DNA of 8,784 nt, taken from positions 1 through 8,784 of the forward strand of contig JACOVN010000003.1 of NCBI GenBank assembly GCA_016177315.1. The letters run 5' to 3'. Shown here in pieces: positions 1 through 6,207 of the stretch (positions are counted from its first letter, which is position 1; the number at the start of each line of letters is the position of its first letter). A program made the position numbers and the translations under genes. The notes beneath the pieces were generated by a model that saw only the letters and a program-made list of their open reading frames with translations, had not been told where the DNA came from and searched no databases. The DNA is from Candidatus Woesearchaeota archaeon (GTDB lineage: Archaea > Nanobdellota > Nanobdellia > Woesearchaeales > UBA12501).

Positions 1-5
1 CTATT

Positions 6-326
6 ATGCCAAGAGGTCGGCCAGTGAAATCAGAAATACGGCAGCATATTGTGGAGATTCTGCATTACAAAGGCAAAGCCTATGGATATGATATCTACAG
101 GATTTACAAGCAAATCTATCCTCGGGTGACCTTGAGGTCTATCTATTATCATCTCAGGAAAGGCACAGAGCTAGGGGAGTTCAAGGTGGTAGGGATTGAA
201 AAGGAAAAAGGAGAATATTCCTGGGGCCCAGAGGCAGAGAAAATTTATTATGCTCTTGGAGCACATGCAAAGCCTGCAGGAGATGCACGAGTCAAGGCCT
301 TTTTAGAGAAAGAGGGAGAAGCATGA
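6..326 (+). CDS. PadR-like winged-helix DNA-binding protein
   Basis: A 106-residue protein with a PadR-like or general winged-helix fold. An N-terminal basic patch (MPRGRP, residues 1-6) leads into helix 1 (about 9-21). The GYDIYRIY segment (27-34) forms helix 2, and VTLRSIYYHLRKG (41-53) fits the recognition helix. A beta wing follows, with EKEKGEYSWGP at about 65-75. PadR proteins are usually cytoplasmic transcription regulators. This one lacks the long C-terminal dimerisation helices of full-length PadR and ends in a short basic and acidic tail. The ATG at 6 is the only in-frame start seen, and its upstream control region lies outside the window. Its stop overlaps the next start (ATGA at 323-326), so it is cotranscribed with a small membrane protein. 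The target genes and any ligand are unknown. I am fairly confident of the fold and not of the regulon. Confidence 0.8.
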   Translation: MPRGRPVKSEIRQHIVEILHYKGKAYGYDIYRIYKQIYPRVTLRSIYYHLRKGTELGEFKVVGIEKEKGEYSWGPEAEKIYYALGAHAKPAGDARVKAFLEKEGEA

Positions 327-637
327 ATAAACAGCTCGAACAGGAATTGGTGGAATACTGCAGGAAAGCCTTAGAGAAAGGCGCTTCCGAAGCGTTGATT
401 CAGGAATCTCTCCAGAGGATAGGCTATGCAAGAAAGGTTGTTGAGGAATGGATTAAGCATGCAAAGATAGAATTGGAGATGCAGGAAGTTGCAAGGATTA
501 ACCAGTTAATCAAGAAAACAGAGAGAACTGCCGGCAAGCATTTGGCAGAGATAACGATTGCGGTGTTATTCCTTATTGCACTGTTTTTGACGATGTATTT
601 AACGATCACGCCACTCTTGATTGCAAATATTCCATAA
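323..637 (+). CDS. Small C-terminally anchored membrane protein with UBA-like helical domain
   Basis: A 104-residue protein of unknown function. Residues about 4-47 are predicted as three short amphipathic helices with a G-x-S-x-x-x-I-x-x-x-L-x-x-x-G pattern (G20, I26, L30, G34). This resembles the UBA-like or putative peptidoglycan-binding-like helical repeats seen in many small DPANN proteins. A charged helical linker (48-72) follows, then one strongly hydrophobic segment (about 76-101) as a membrane anchor, so most of the protein probably faces the cytoplasm. The start is set by the ATGA overlap with the preceding winged-helix gene and by a purine-rich GAGGGAG four bases before the ATG. 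The winged-helix gene on the far side begins only nine bases after its stop, so it may link two regulators to the membrane. That role is inference. Confidence 0.72.
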   Translation: MNKQLEQELVEYCRKALEKGASEALIQESLQRIGYARKVVEEWIKHAKIELEMQEVARINQLIKKTERTAGKHLAEITIAVLFLIALFLTMYLTITPLLIANIP

Positions 638-646
638 TGGTACAAA

Positions 647-979
647 ATGAAATTCCAGGATGAAAAAACTTTGTTCAGGGAACTGTTTGGTGATACCCCA
701 AAGATACGGGTTTTTGAATACTTATTGGAGGGAAGAGAATTAGACCATTCTATCGGGGATATAGCAGAGGGAGCTGGCATTACGAGAGTAACGCTGTTTA
801 GAATGTGGGATGCAATAGAAAAATCAAAACTCATCGTGCACACCAGAAACATCGGGAATGCAAAGCTCTGCAAGCTCAATATGCACAATCCTTATGTAAG
901 ACTTTTAGCTGATTTGTTTGACAAAATTATCAATGTGGATTTTCAAGAAAAGAAAAAGGAAAAGCAATTGGTCGCATAA
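647..979 (+). CDS. Winged-helix (ArsR/MarR-like) DNA-binding protein
   Basis: A 110-residue winged-helix protein. Helix 1 is about 16-28 (PKIRVFEYLLEG). SIGDIAEGAGITRVTLFRMWDAIEKS (35-60) is split between helix 2, the turn and the recognition helix. LIVHTRNIGNAKLCKLN (62-78) is the beta wing. The last part (82-110) is an alpha helix ending in a lysine-rich tail (EKKKEKQ). The arrangement matches archaeal ArsR or MarR-type regulators, but no metal-binding cysteine pair is present. The only cysteine is C75. The ATG at 647 lies nine bases after the previous stop without a strong ribosome binding site, so it is probably the third gene of the same transcript. It ends 22 bases from the convergent TrmJ-like gene. 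Its targets are not deducible. Confidence 0.75.
   Translation: MKFQDEKTLFRELFGDTPKIRVFEYLLEGRELDHSIGDIAEGAGITRVTLFRMWDAIEKSKLIVHTRNIGNAKLCKLNMHNPYVRLLADLFDKIINVDFQEKKKEKQLVA
945..966 (-). terminator. Possible T-rich archaeal terminator of the aIF5A-TrmJ operon
   Basis: Read on the minus strand, this stretch is almost entirely T with a few C (T4, T5 and T4 runs), about 35-55 bases after the TrmJ-like stop codon. Archaeal RNA polymerase terminates at oligo-T tracts in the non-template strand, so this is a reasonable end for the leftward transcript. It lies inside the lysine-rich C-terminal codons of the convergent winged-helix gene, so the T-richness may be only a by-product of lysine codons. 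Confidence 0.35.
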
Positions 980-1001
980 ATGTAAGTTATTATCTAAGAA
1001 T

Positions 1002-1691
1002 TCATTTCTGCAGCTTCCTCAAAAATCCCATCAGAGAAGAAGCCTCTTTTCTGGTCAAGAATGCCTTTCCAACTATTCGTTTCCAAACTTTCTTCTGGGT
1101 CTCTTTTTTTTCTGGCTTGGAAAATTCTAATGTATCCAATACTTCATTGAGCATTTTCAGAATCTGTTCCTTATCCCTCTTGGAAGCTAAAAGAATATGG
1201 TCAGTATGCCCTTCCTTAAACTTTCTGTGCAAGACATACAGCACAACAGCAACTGCATGGCTGATGTTCAAAGTGGGATACTGCTTCTCTGCAGGAATCG
1301 TGACCATGAAATCACACTGTGCTATCTCCTTATTTTTCAATCCTATACTTTCCCTGCCAAACAGTAAGCCTATGTTTGCTCTCCGCTTACCCTCCAATAG
1401 CTCTGCCAACTGCTCCAACGTCATCGGGCTTCTCGGAAGATTAAAGCCAGTGCCGAGCTGGGCAGTAGTGCCAATCAAAGTATGGAATGTTTTCAGGTAT
1501 GAGAAATCCTTGATTTTGGCTTTCTTCAAAATGGATGATCCCTTTTTAGCCCTCATAACAGCATCCATATGGAGATAATTACATTTCGGATTAATCAATA
1601 CTAGCTGAGAAAAGCCAAAGTTTGCCATGACTCTAGCAACGGCACCAATATTGCTGGGATACTCTGGTTCTAGGAGGATGAGGGAGATCAT
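1002..1691 (-). CDS. trmJ: TrmJ/LasT-type SPOUT RNA (cytidine/uridine-2'-O-)-methyltransferase
   Basis: A 229-residue SPOUT-class methyltransferase that is likely to methylate the ribose of tRNA position 32, as archaeal and bacterial TrmJ enzymes do using S-adenosylmethionine. The three family motifs are visible: motif 1 EPEYPSNIGAVARVMANFGF (8-27) with N14 and R20; motif 2 GLLFGRESIGLKNKE (108-122); and motif 3 YPTLNISHAVAV (138-149). Motifs 2 and 3 form the trefoil-knot cofactor site. A helical C-terminal extension (about 160-229) is rich in lysine. An upstream in-frame TTG at 1709 would add six residues. I chose ATG at 1691 because the family starts almost directly at the ISLILLEPE strand. 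It is the last gene of a leftward operon, 31 bases after the M50 protease stop. The family is certain; TrmJ rather than another SpoU paralogue is likely. Confidence 0.87.
   Translation of the reverse strand: MISLILLEPEYPSNIGAVARVMANFGFSQLVLINPKCNYLHMDAVMRAKKGSSILKKAKIKDFSYLKTFHTLIGTTAQLGTGFNLPRSPMTLEQLAELLEGKRRANIGLLFGRESIGLKNKEIAQCDFMVTIPAEKQYPTLNISHAVAVVLYVLHRKFKEGHTDHILLASKRDKEQILKMLNEVLDTLEFSKPEKKETQKKVWKRIVGKAFLTRKEASSLMGFLRKLQK
1101..1112 (+). terminator. Possible oligo-T terminator for the winged-helix operon
   Basis: A run of eight T residues at 1104-1111 on the plus strand, about 125 bases beyond the stop of the rightward operon, could end its transcript. It sits over the antisense strand of the TrmJ-like gene, where it corresponds to E-K-K codons, so it may have no regulatory role. 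Confidence 0.25.
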
Positions 1692-1722
1692 GAAATGGAG
1701 AAAAAGCAATCCATTTTAAAAC

Positions 1723-2910
1723 TTATCGCATAAACGCAAACAGAATATTCACCACAATCAATCCTAAAAATACCATGCTGATGAATTTCCAGTACTTGAT
1801 TGCCTTCTGCTGAGGGAAGAAATGCTCCAAGGCAGTTTTGAGCATTCTGCCTCCGTCAATAGGGCCCAGAGGAACTAAATTAAACAGGCCAATGCCTAAG
1901 TTTAGGAGGAACAGCCAGAAGAATAAGCCACCAACCCATACAATAAACTCCCCTGTCCATCTGCCATACTGAGCAATAAACTTTTCCTTCATCTTCGTAT
2001 GCTGGGTGACGTACACTCCCAAATAGGCCTTGTCTGCATGCTCCGGATTTGCAGCTAACACAACATGATAACTCGTTCTGTTGGTGAAAATGCTTATTTG
2101 CTCTCCTGGCTTTTTTGTTTCCAAGAGCGCAGTAAAATTTTCCACGGACGCAATGGGAATATTGTCTATCTGCCGGATCACTTCCCCTTTTCCTATGCCA
2201 GCTTTCTCTGCTGGAAATGCCATGCTGGATTCATTCACAAAGCCAGTGATCTGCACTCCATCCTCCTGCACCACTTTCCCCAACACAGGATTAATGAGGA
2301 AAATAGACAAGAGCAAAATAACGCCAGCTGCAAGAATGTTGGAGAAGGGCCCTGCAGCAAAAACACTCAGTTGGATTCTAGCAGATTTCTTGGCCATGCT
2401 CTTCTCATTTGGCTCTACGAATGCTACTGGAATCAATGGAATCAGGATGCTGAAGAAGGCAAAGCCAGAGGATTCTACTTTCAGATGATATCTTCTGGCA
2501 ATCACGCCATGGGAGAATTCATGGATAACCGCAATGAAGAAAATGGACAGCAACCAATACAATGGAGGAGTGTAGAAAATTCCTTTTGCCTTGATGGGTA
2601 AAACTAAAGCAACGCCTGCCTGTGCAGTCGGTGTGGTTAATAACGTAATAATGCTCTGCACCAAAGAAATGCTGATGACGACCATCCCAATAAATCCAAT
2701 GATCACACCAGCATACCCCAGATACTTCAATGGCTTGGAAAATCTTCTTGCCATCTTTCCCATGGCAGCAACTCCGAGTTGAGAGCGGTAGAGAATCAAA
2801 TAGAGCAGGGGAAAGGCAATCTTCTGCAGCTTTACTTCCTTTCTATGGATCGCCAGGAATACACAGAGAATCAAAACCAGGAGAATGGTAATAATGGTTT
2901 GGAGGTCCAT
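1723..2910 (-). CDS. M50 family site-2-type intramembrane metalloprotease with PDZ domain
   Basis: A 395-residue polytopic zinc protease that cuts substrates within or near the membrane, as site-2 proteases and RseP do. The zinc motif HEFSH is at 130-134 (H130, E131, H134) in a transmembrane helix. The third zinc ligand is in NLVPLGPIDGG (344-354), where D352 is the expected residue. The FAAGPFSN segment (184-191) is the usual loop of the family. A PDZ domain covers about 210-290 (EKAGIGKGEVIRQIDN, then a beta-strand region) and normally screens substrates. Hydrophobic segments are seen at about 3-20, 66-90, 117-135, 150-165, 190-208, 322-348 and 376-393. The start is six bases after the L40e stop. 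It is the third gene of the aIF5A operon. Nothing in its sequence reveals the substrate; anti-regulator cleavage or membrane-protein quality control are the usual roles. Confidence 0.93.
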   Translation of the reverse strand: MDLQTIITILLVLILCVFLAIHRKEVKLQKIAFPLLYLILYRSQLGVAAMGKMARRFSKPLKYLGYAGVIIGFIGMVVISISLVQSIITLLTTPTAQAGVALVLPIKAKGIFYTPPLYWLLSIFFIAVIHEFSHGVIARRYHLKVESSGFAFFSILIPLIPVAFVEPNEKSMAKKSARIQLSVFAAGPFSNILAAGVILLLSIFLINPVLGKVVQEDGVQITGFVNESSMAFPAEKAGIGKGEVIRQIDNIPIASVENFTALLETKKPGEQISIFTNRTSYHVVLAANPEHADKAYLGVYVTQHTKMKEKFIAQYGRWTGEFIVWVGGLFFWLFLLNLGIGLFNLVPLGPIDGGRMLKTALEHFFPQQKAIKYWKFISMVFLGLIVVNILFAFMR

Positions 2911-2916
2911 GTTTCC

Positions 2917-3078
2917 TTACTTCTTCCTCACCGGTCGCAAGAATTTTCCCTTGCACTTCCTGCACTTCACCTTCCCTGCCAGGACTTTCATCGGAGAGGC
3001 CCTAATTTTCGACTTGCACTTCCTGCAGACATAGATATTCTTGAAGAGTCTTGCACTCGCTTCTGGAAACTTTACCAT
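2917..3078 (-). CDS. rpl40e: Large-subunit ribosomal protein L40e (eL40)
   Basis: A 53-residue basic protein that I read directly from the minus strand; it is short and easily missed. It begins MVKFPEASARLFKN and carries a zinc ribbon with CRKC at 18-21 and CRKC at 39-42, then ends LRPVRKK. The FPEA-x-AR-L start, the two C-x-x-C pairs and the LRP tail are the signature of archaeal L40e, a component of the large ribosomal subunit. In eukaryotes this protein is made as a ubiquitin fusion; here it is free, as in other archaea. The spacing between the two cysteine pairs (17 residues) is a few residues longer than in the archaeal L40e sequences I recall. It begins three bases after the aIF5A stop, with its ribosome binding site inside the aIF5A end. 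Confidence 0.9.
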   Translation of the reverse strand: MVKFPEASARLFKNIYVCRKCKSKIRASPMKVLAGKVKCRKCKGKFLRPVRKK

Positions 3079-3081
3079 AGC

Positions 3082-3489
3082 TTACTCCCCACCTTTAATC
3101 TGTTTCATGACTTTTGTATTGAGAATAACCTGGTAGAGCACCTGGCAGCCTTCTACACATTGCCCTTTCAATTCCTCTGGGACTTTCAAATCAAAGGTCT
3201 CGTAGGTTTCCGAGTCCATCACATTGGCAACATCGCCATGCGCAGAAAGCACCTGTGCTGTTCTTTTGTCAATGATCGGTACTTCAACATTATCATGCCC
3301 TGGCATGACAGCCACTCTTTTCTTTTCATCCAATAATCCAACCGTGCTAATTCTTACTTTCGCATGGCCATGCTTTCCTGGTTTGGAGACCTGCACATCC
3401 ATCACTCTACACGGTGCTCCATCCAGAATGACAAAGCTGCCTTTCTGCAACGAACCAACACTCACAACCTTTTTTTCGCCCTCGACCAT
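3082..3489 (-). CDS. eif5A: Translation initiation factor aIF5A
   Basis: A 135-residue homologue of eIF5A/aIF5A, which binds the ribosomal E/P site and relieves stalling, notably at proline stretches. An N-terminal SH3-like domain (about 5-68) carries the KPGKHGHAK loop at 36-44. K39 is the lysine expected to be changed to deoxyhypusine or hypusine. A C-terminal OB-fold (about 70-135) follows. I chose ATG at 3489 because GGTGA lies five bases upstream and a TATA box lies further up. An in-frame GTG at 3498 would add three residues but falls inside that GGTGA. The first gene of the operon aIF5A, L40e, M50 protease, TrmJ. The hypusine-forming enzymes and agmatinase are not in this window. Confidence 0.95.
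   Translation of the reverse strand: MVEGEKKVVSVGSLQKGSFVILDGAPCRVMDVQVSKPGKHGHAKVRISTVGLLDEKKRVAVMPGHDNVEVPIIDKRTAQVLSAHGDVANVMDSETYETFDLKVPEELKGQCVEGCQVLYQVILNTKVMKQIKGGE
3085..3093 (-). promoter_or_regulatory. Shine-Dalgarno sequence for L40e, inside the aIF5A 3' end
   Basis: GGTGGGGAG precedes the L40e ATG by six bases and matches archaeal anti-Shine-Dalgarno pairing. It is also the Gly-Gly-Glu codons that end aIF5A, just before the TAA. Translation of the two genes is therefore probably coupled. Confidence 0.72.
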
Positions 3490-3494
3490 TGTTC

Positions 3495-3499
3495 TCACC
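3495..3499 (-). promoter_or_regulatory. Ribosome binding site for aIF5A
   Basis: GGTGA sits five bases before the ATG at 3489. It decides the start in favour of that ATG over the GTG at 3498, whose own bases form part of this site. Confidence 0.6.
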
Positions 3500-3528
3500 C
3501 AAATCTTCTCTGCAAGGGAAGAGGAGCA

Positions 3529-3543
3529 TTTTTAAATCTTTCG
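3529..3543 (-). promoter_or_regulatory. Archaeal promoter (BRE and TATA) of the aIF5A operon
   Basis: On the minus strand, CGAAAGATTTAAAAA combines a purine-rich BRE (CGAAAG) with a TATA box (ATTTAAAAA). Initiation about 26 bases downstream of the TATA centre would fall near 3507, giving a leader of roughly 18 bases that includes the GGTGA. The element overlaps the last three sense codons and the TAA stop of the upstream glycosyltransferase gene. Confidence 0.68.
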
Positions 3544-4269
3544 AGTTCTGTTGCCCAGAAAGCTTGATGAGGGAAGGAAACGGTACTTCAGCAGAAACAA
3601 TATGGCCTCTATACCGTGCCAGGCGTTCAGTTTTTTGCCCTCCCTTCTGGCCTGGTAGGAGATGGGCACTTCTACAATTTCGTAGCCAAGCCTGCTGACC
3701 TTTGCGGTTACTTCAGGACAAAAGCCAAAGCCGTGCTGCTCCAGGACAAGGCTTTTCAACAACCGAGTTGGGAAGAGTTTGTAGCAGGTAGCCTCATCCG
3801 TTAGTCTCGTTCCAAAGAGGAGGTTGGTAACAATGGTAACAAAAATGCCGCCATATTTGTAGAGCTTTTTTCCAGACACATTGCTCTTTCTCAAATTTCT
3901 GGAGCCATAAACAATCTTTGCCCTTCCTGTAAGAACGAGTTGGAGCATGTTGCGATAATCCTCTGGGTTGTATTCTAAATCTGCATCTTGAATAATGCAG
4001 TAATCTCCAGTTGCAGATTCCAGTCCTGTCCTGATGGCAGCTCCTTTCCCCCTGTTGTTTTCATGGAAAAGCTTTTTGCATCCAGAGAGTTTTTCTATGA
4101 TTTCCCTGCCCCCATCGGTGCTTCCATCATCCACCAAAATGATTTCCTTCTGTATTGGCAGCCGAACAGTCTTAACTCTCTTTACTATTTCTCCAATGGT
4201 CGCCTGTTCGTTGTATACGGGAATGATGATGGAAAGTTTCTTCATGTTCTTCTTACACTCTTGTTTCAT
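3532..4269 (-). CDS. DPM1-like family 2 glycosyltransferase (polyprenyl-phosphate hexose synthase)
   Basis: A 245-residue GT-A enzyme that probably transfers a sugar from a nucleotide donor to a polyprenyl (dolichyl) phosphate on the cytoplasmic side of the membrane. The nucleotide fold starts at LSIIIPVYNE (12-21). VDDGSTD (46-52) holds the donor-binding aspartates. QDADLEYNPEDY (94-105) contains the D-x-D metal site, and TDEATCYKLF (157-166) is the conserved acceptor-side stretch. EVPISYQARREGKK (200-213) is the usual end of DPM1-type domains. The C-terminus has no multi-helix membrane domain like that of GtrB; only one weakly hydrophobic stretch near 218-228 is seen. The ATG at 4269 overlaps the stop of the GT-C-like gene (ATGA), which implies coupled translation. 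A second in-frame ATG at 4245 (residue 9) sits nearer the catalytic fold and could be the true start. The sugar is unknown. Confidence 0.87.
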   Translation of the reverse strand: MKQECKKNMKKLSIIIPVYNEQATIGEIVKRVKTVRLPIQKEIILVDDGSTDGGREIIEKLSGCKKLFHENNRGKGAAIRTGLESATGDYCIIQDADLEYNPEDYRNMLQLVLTGRAKIVYGSRNLRKSNVSGKKLYKYGGIFVTIVTNLLFGTRLTDEATCYKLFPTRLLKSLVLEQHGFGFCPEVTAKVSRLGYEIVEVPISYQARREGKKLNAWHGIEAILFLLKYRFLPSSSFLGNRTRKI

Positions 4270-6110
4270 CCTTCCTGTTCTAGGCTTGCTACATACTCCT
4301 TTATTTCCTGAATTGCTTCTTCCTCACTTCCTTCATACGCATAATATTCATCCATGCTGTTGGAAACGCTGCCAAACCTTCCCACTACCTTTCCTCCCTC
4401 GTCGCATTCCTTTTCTATAGGAAATTGGTTTAACCGGAAAATCACTTCCTTGAGAAGCACTGCAGCATACCTACTCTTTCTGCAAATGGCATCAAACTCC
4501 TGTTCAAAGTATTCCTTCGTTTTCTCCCATATCTCTTTGCATTGCTCTTGCTCTCTCAAGAAGAGGTAGTGCAATTTCCTGGCTTCTTCGACCTGGAAAT
4601 ATCGAAGAGAAGGGATGAAAACCTTGCAGTACTGTGCCCTCTCCTCCTTCGTCAATTGATCCCTCATGGCGAGGAGCTCCTGAAAGTATGGGGGTCCGAT
4701 GATTACCAGGCTGTAGATTCCCTTTCTGTATTGCTCCAATATTTCCCTATGCCTTGCATCGTGCTTGTGCTCCAATGCCTCTCTCCACTGGCTGATGTTC
4801 TCTACCATACCATACTTCACTAAACCACCAACATGGGCAGGGTCAATGGGGTAGGGGGGTTTCACCAGTTCCAATTTGTCTAGGGCATAAGGGTAGTACT
4901 GAGAGAGGAAGCGCCTGTAGTGCCCTTCGGTAAAATCCTCTGCGAGGATAGGTCCTTGCTGATCTGGAATAAAACTGAGGGGTCTTTCCATCCTTTCCTG
5001 TAGTTCATTCTTCTCCCAGAGAAGATAGGCATAGGAAAGCTTGGGCAGCAAAAGCAAGAGGACAAACAATGCTATTGCTGTCTGTCTTGTGCCTCTCTTT
5101 TCCCATGCAGAGAGCCAGAGGGTCATGGAGATCAAGGCGGCGCTCATGTAAGGGATAAGGTATCGCACTAACCCAATTTCCAAATACTGAGCGATATTCA
5201 TCCACACCAAGAGAAGGCCAATCGAGCCGATGGCCTCATACAAGCCTTTCCACTTCCAGAAGAGATAGAGGGAGAGCAAGAGGATGAGGTAGGGGGTGAA
5301 ATTATAGGCATGCAAACGGAAGAGGTTGGTGAAGAAGAGCATTTTTGCCCCATACAGTAAGGGGTTTTCAATTTGTGGAGGATGCTCTGTATATACTGTG
5401 CTGTGCAGTAGGGTGTAAATCCAGAAATTGGGAAAGAGGAACAGGAAAAGTATCAAGAGAAGGAGAAAGGGAAGAGCGAGCCATGCAATCGCTGTGAGGA
5501 GCTGTTTCCGGGATTGCCTTTGCTGGTTTTTCCCCACATGCCCTTGGTACAGGAAAAAACAGAAGACCAGGAGAAGAAACGGAAGGATGACCAACTGGGA
5601 GAACGCTGCCAGTGCAAAGGTAGCTCCAGCAAAGAGTTCTTTTTTTGGAAGGGCGCTGTGGAACAGCAGGAACAAGCCGAGGAGAGCCAGGAACGTGGCA
5701 AGGATAATTGCAGGATTTCCCATGCCATGGAAGAATACTGTTCCAAGATAGAGAAGAAGCACGAGGGTGAAATGATCCTTGCCGGACTCCTTTTTTGCCA
5801 TACTCGCAAGGAGCATTACGATTCCACCATTCAAGGCAAGATTTGCTAGAATAGTGGTTATTGCTGTGCTGCCAGGCAGCAGATGGAGGAAAGAGAGGGA
5901 GAGGAAGAAGACAGGCCCTTGTACGCAGAATGGCTGGCCGCTATAGAGCGTTCCTTGCCTGAGGTATTCTATGCAGAGATACCATGCCTCTCGGAAGGTC
6001 CCGTCCAGCAGAGGGTACTGGAGCTTGTAGAGAGAGAAGAAGAGTGCAAAAACAAGGAAAAAACGAAACAAAGGAGAAGCGAAAGCCTTTTTCCAATGTG
6101 CCGGTTGCAT
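4266..6110 (-). CDS. Polytopic GT-C-like (ArnT/PMT-type) membrane glycosyltransferase with a large C-terminal domain
   Basis: A 614-residue membrane protein. After one N-terminal helix (about 13-28), the first outer loop holds LLDGTFREAWYL (34-45), then YSGQPF (56-61) and QGPVFF (64-69). These match the acidic residue and the P-x-F/Y spacing of ArnT and GT39-type enzymes, with D36 or E41 as the likely catalytic acid. About ten more hydrophobic segments run to residue 365, including VRYLIPYMSAAL (315-326), which is similar to the RY-x-x-P helix common in GT-C proteins. Residues 370-614 form a soluble, charged alpha/beta and helical region that I do not recognise. It probably uses a polyprenyl-phosphate sugar made by the coupled downstream glycosyltransferase and acts on the outer face. 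It starts at an ATG about 26 bases past a TATA centre. The GT-C call rests on motif spacing and layout, so it is moderate. Confidence 0.68.
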   Translation of the reverse strand: MQPAHWKKAFASPLFRFFLVFALFFSLYKLQYPLLDGTFREAWYLCIEYLRQGTLYSGQPFCVQGPVFFLSLSFLHLLPGSTAITTILANLALNGGIVMLLASMAKKESGKDHFTLVLLLYLGTVFFHGMGNPAIILATFLALLGLFLLFHSALPKKELFAGATFALAAFSQLVILPFLLLVFCFFLYQGHVGKNQQRQSRKQLLTAIAWLALPFLLLLILFLFLFPNFWIYTLLHSTVYTEHPPQIENPLLYGAKMLFFTNLFRLHAYNFTPYLILLLSLYLFWKWKGLYEAIGSIGLLLVWMNIAQYLEIGLVRYLIPYMSAALISMTLWLSAWEKRGTRQTAIALFVLLLLLPKLSYAYLLWEKNELQERMERPLSFIPDQQGPILAEDFTEGHYRRFLSQYYPYALDKLELVKPPYPIDPAHVGGLVKYGMVENISQWREALEHKHDARHREILEQYRKGIYSLVIIGPPYFQELLAMRDQLTKEERAQYCKVFIPSLRYFQVEEARKLHYLFLREQEQCKEIWEKTKEYFEQEFDAICRKSRYAAVLLKEVIFRLNQFPIEKECDEGGKVVGRFGSVSNSMDEYYAYEGSEEEAIQEIKEYVASLEQEG

Positions 6111-6131
6111 AAGGATGCAGTGCTCTCCACT

Positions 6132-6147
6132 TTTTTAAATCTTCCCC
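6132..6147 (-). promoter_or_regulatory. Archaeal promoter of the glycosyltransferase pair (probably leaderless)
   Basis: On the minus strand, GGGGAAGATTTAAAAA gives a BRE and a TATA box. The TATA centre is about 25-26 bases before the ATG at 6110, so the transcript should begin at or very near the start codon. No Shine-Dalgarno sequence is seen in GAGAGCACTGCATCCTT just upstream. Confidence 0.62.
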
Positions 6148-6169
6148 TCATTTTGTTGAAACCATCCAT

Positions 6170-6184
6170 AGAAAGATTTAAATA
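6170..6184 (+). promoter_or_regulatory. Archaeal promoter of the surface-protein operon (probably leaderless)
   Basis: AGAAAGATTTAAATA combines a purine-rich BRE with a TATA box whose centre is 27-28 bases before the ATG at 6208. With normal TATA-to-start spacing the mRNA would begin at about the start codon. It faces away from the glycosyltransferase promoter at 6132-6147, so both share the 97-base intergenic region. Confidence 0.62.
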
Positions 6185-6207
6185 ATCAGCTTTTTAAAGA
6201 AGCAGGC

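Noticed and set aside
424..888. A 154-codon minus-strand open frame
   Set aside because: It is antisense to the membrane-protein and second winged-helix genes, spans their boundary, and its translation is unpatterned.
1117..1578. A 153-codon plus-strand open frame
   Set aside because: It is the reverse of the TrmJ-like gene, which keeps all three SPOUT motifs.
2065..2601. A 178-codon open frame on the plus strand, with a second frame at 2081-2488
   Set aside because: Both lie entirely antisense to the M50 protease, whose motifs are unmistakable. The translations have no recognisable family pattern and no promoter or ribosome binding site.
2779..3336. A 185-codon plus-strand open frame
   Set aside because: It is antisense to the starts of the M50 gene, L40e and most of aIF5A, which all have strong family matches. 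It is a shadow frame.
3490..3498. GTG at 3498 as the start of aIF5A
   Set aside because: Its bases form part of the GGTGA ribosome binding site, and ATG at 3489 has correct spacing to it.
6185..6200. The TTTTTAAA at about 6191-6198 as the TATA box for the gene at 6208
   Set aside because: It is only about 13 bases from the ATG, too close for archaeal initiation upstream of the start. The element at 6176-6184 has the right distance and a BRE.
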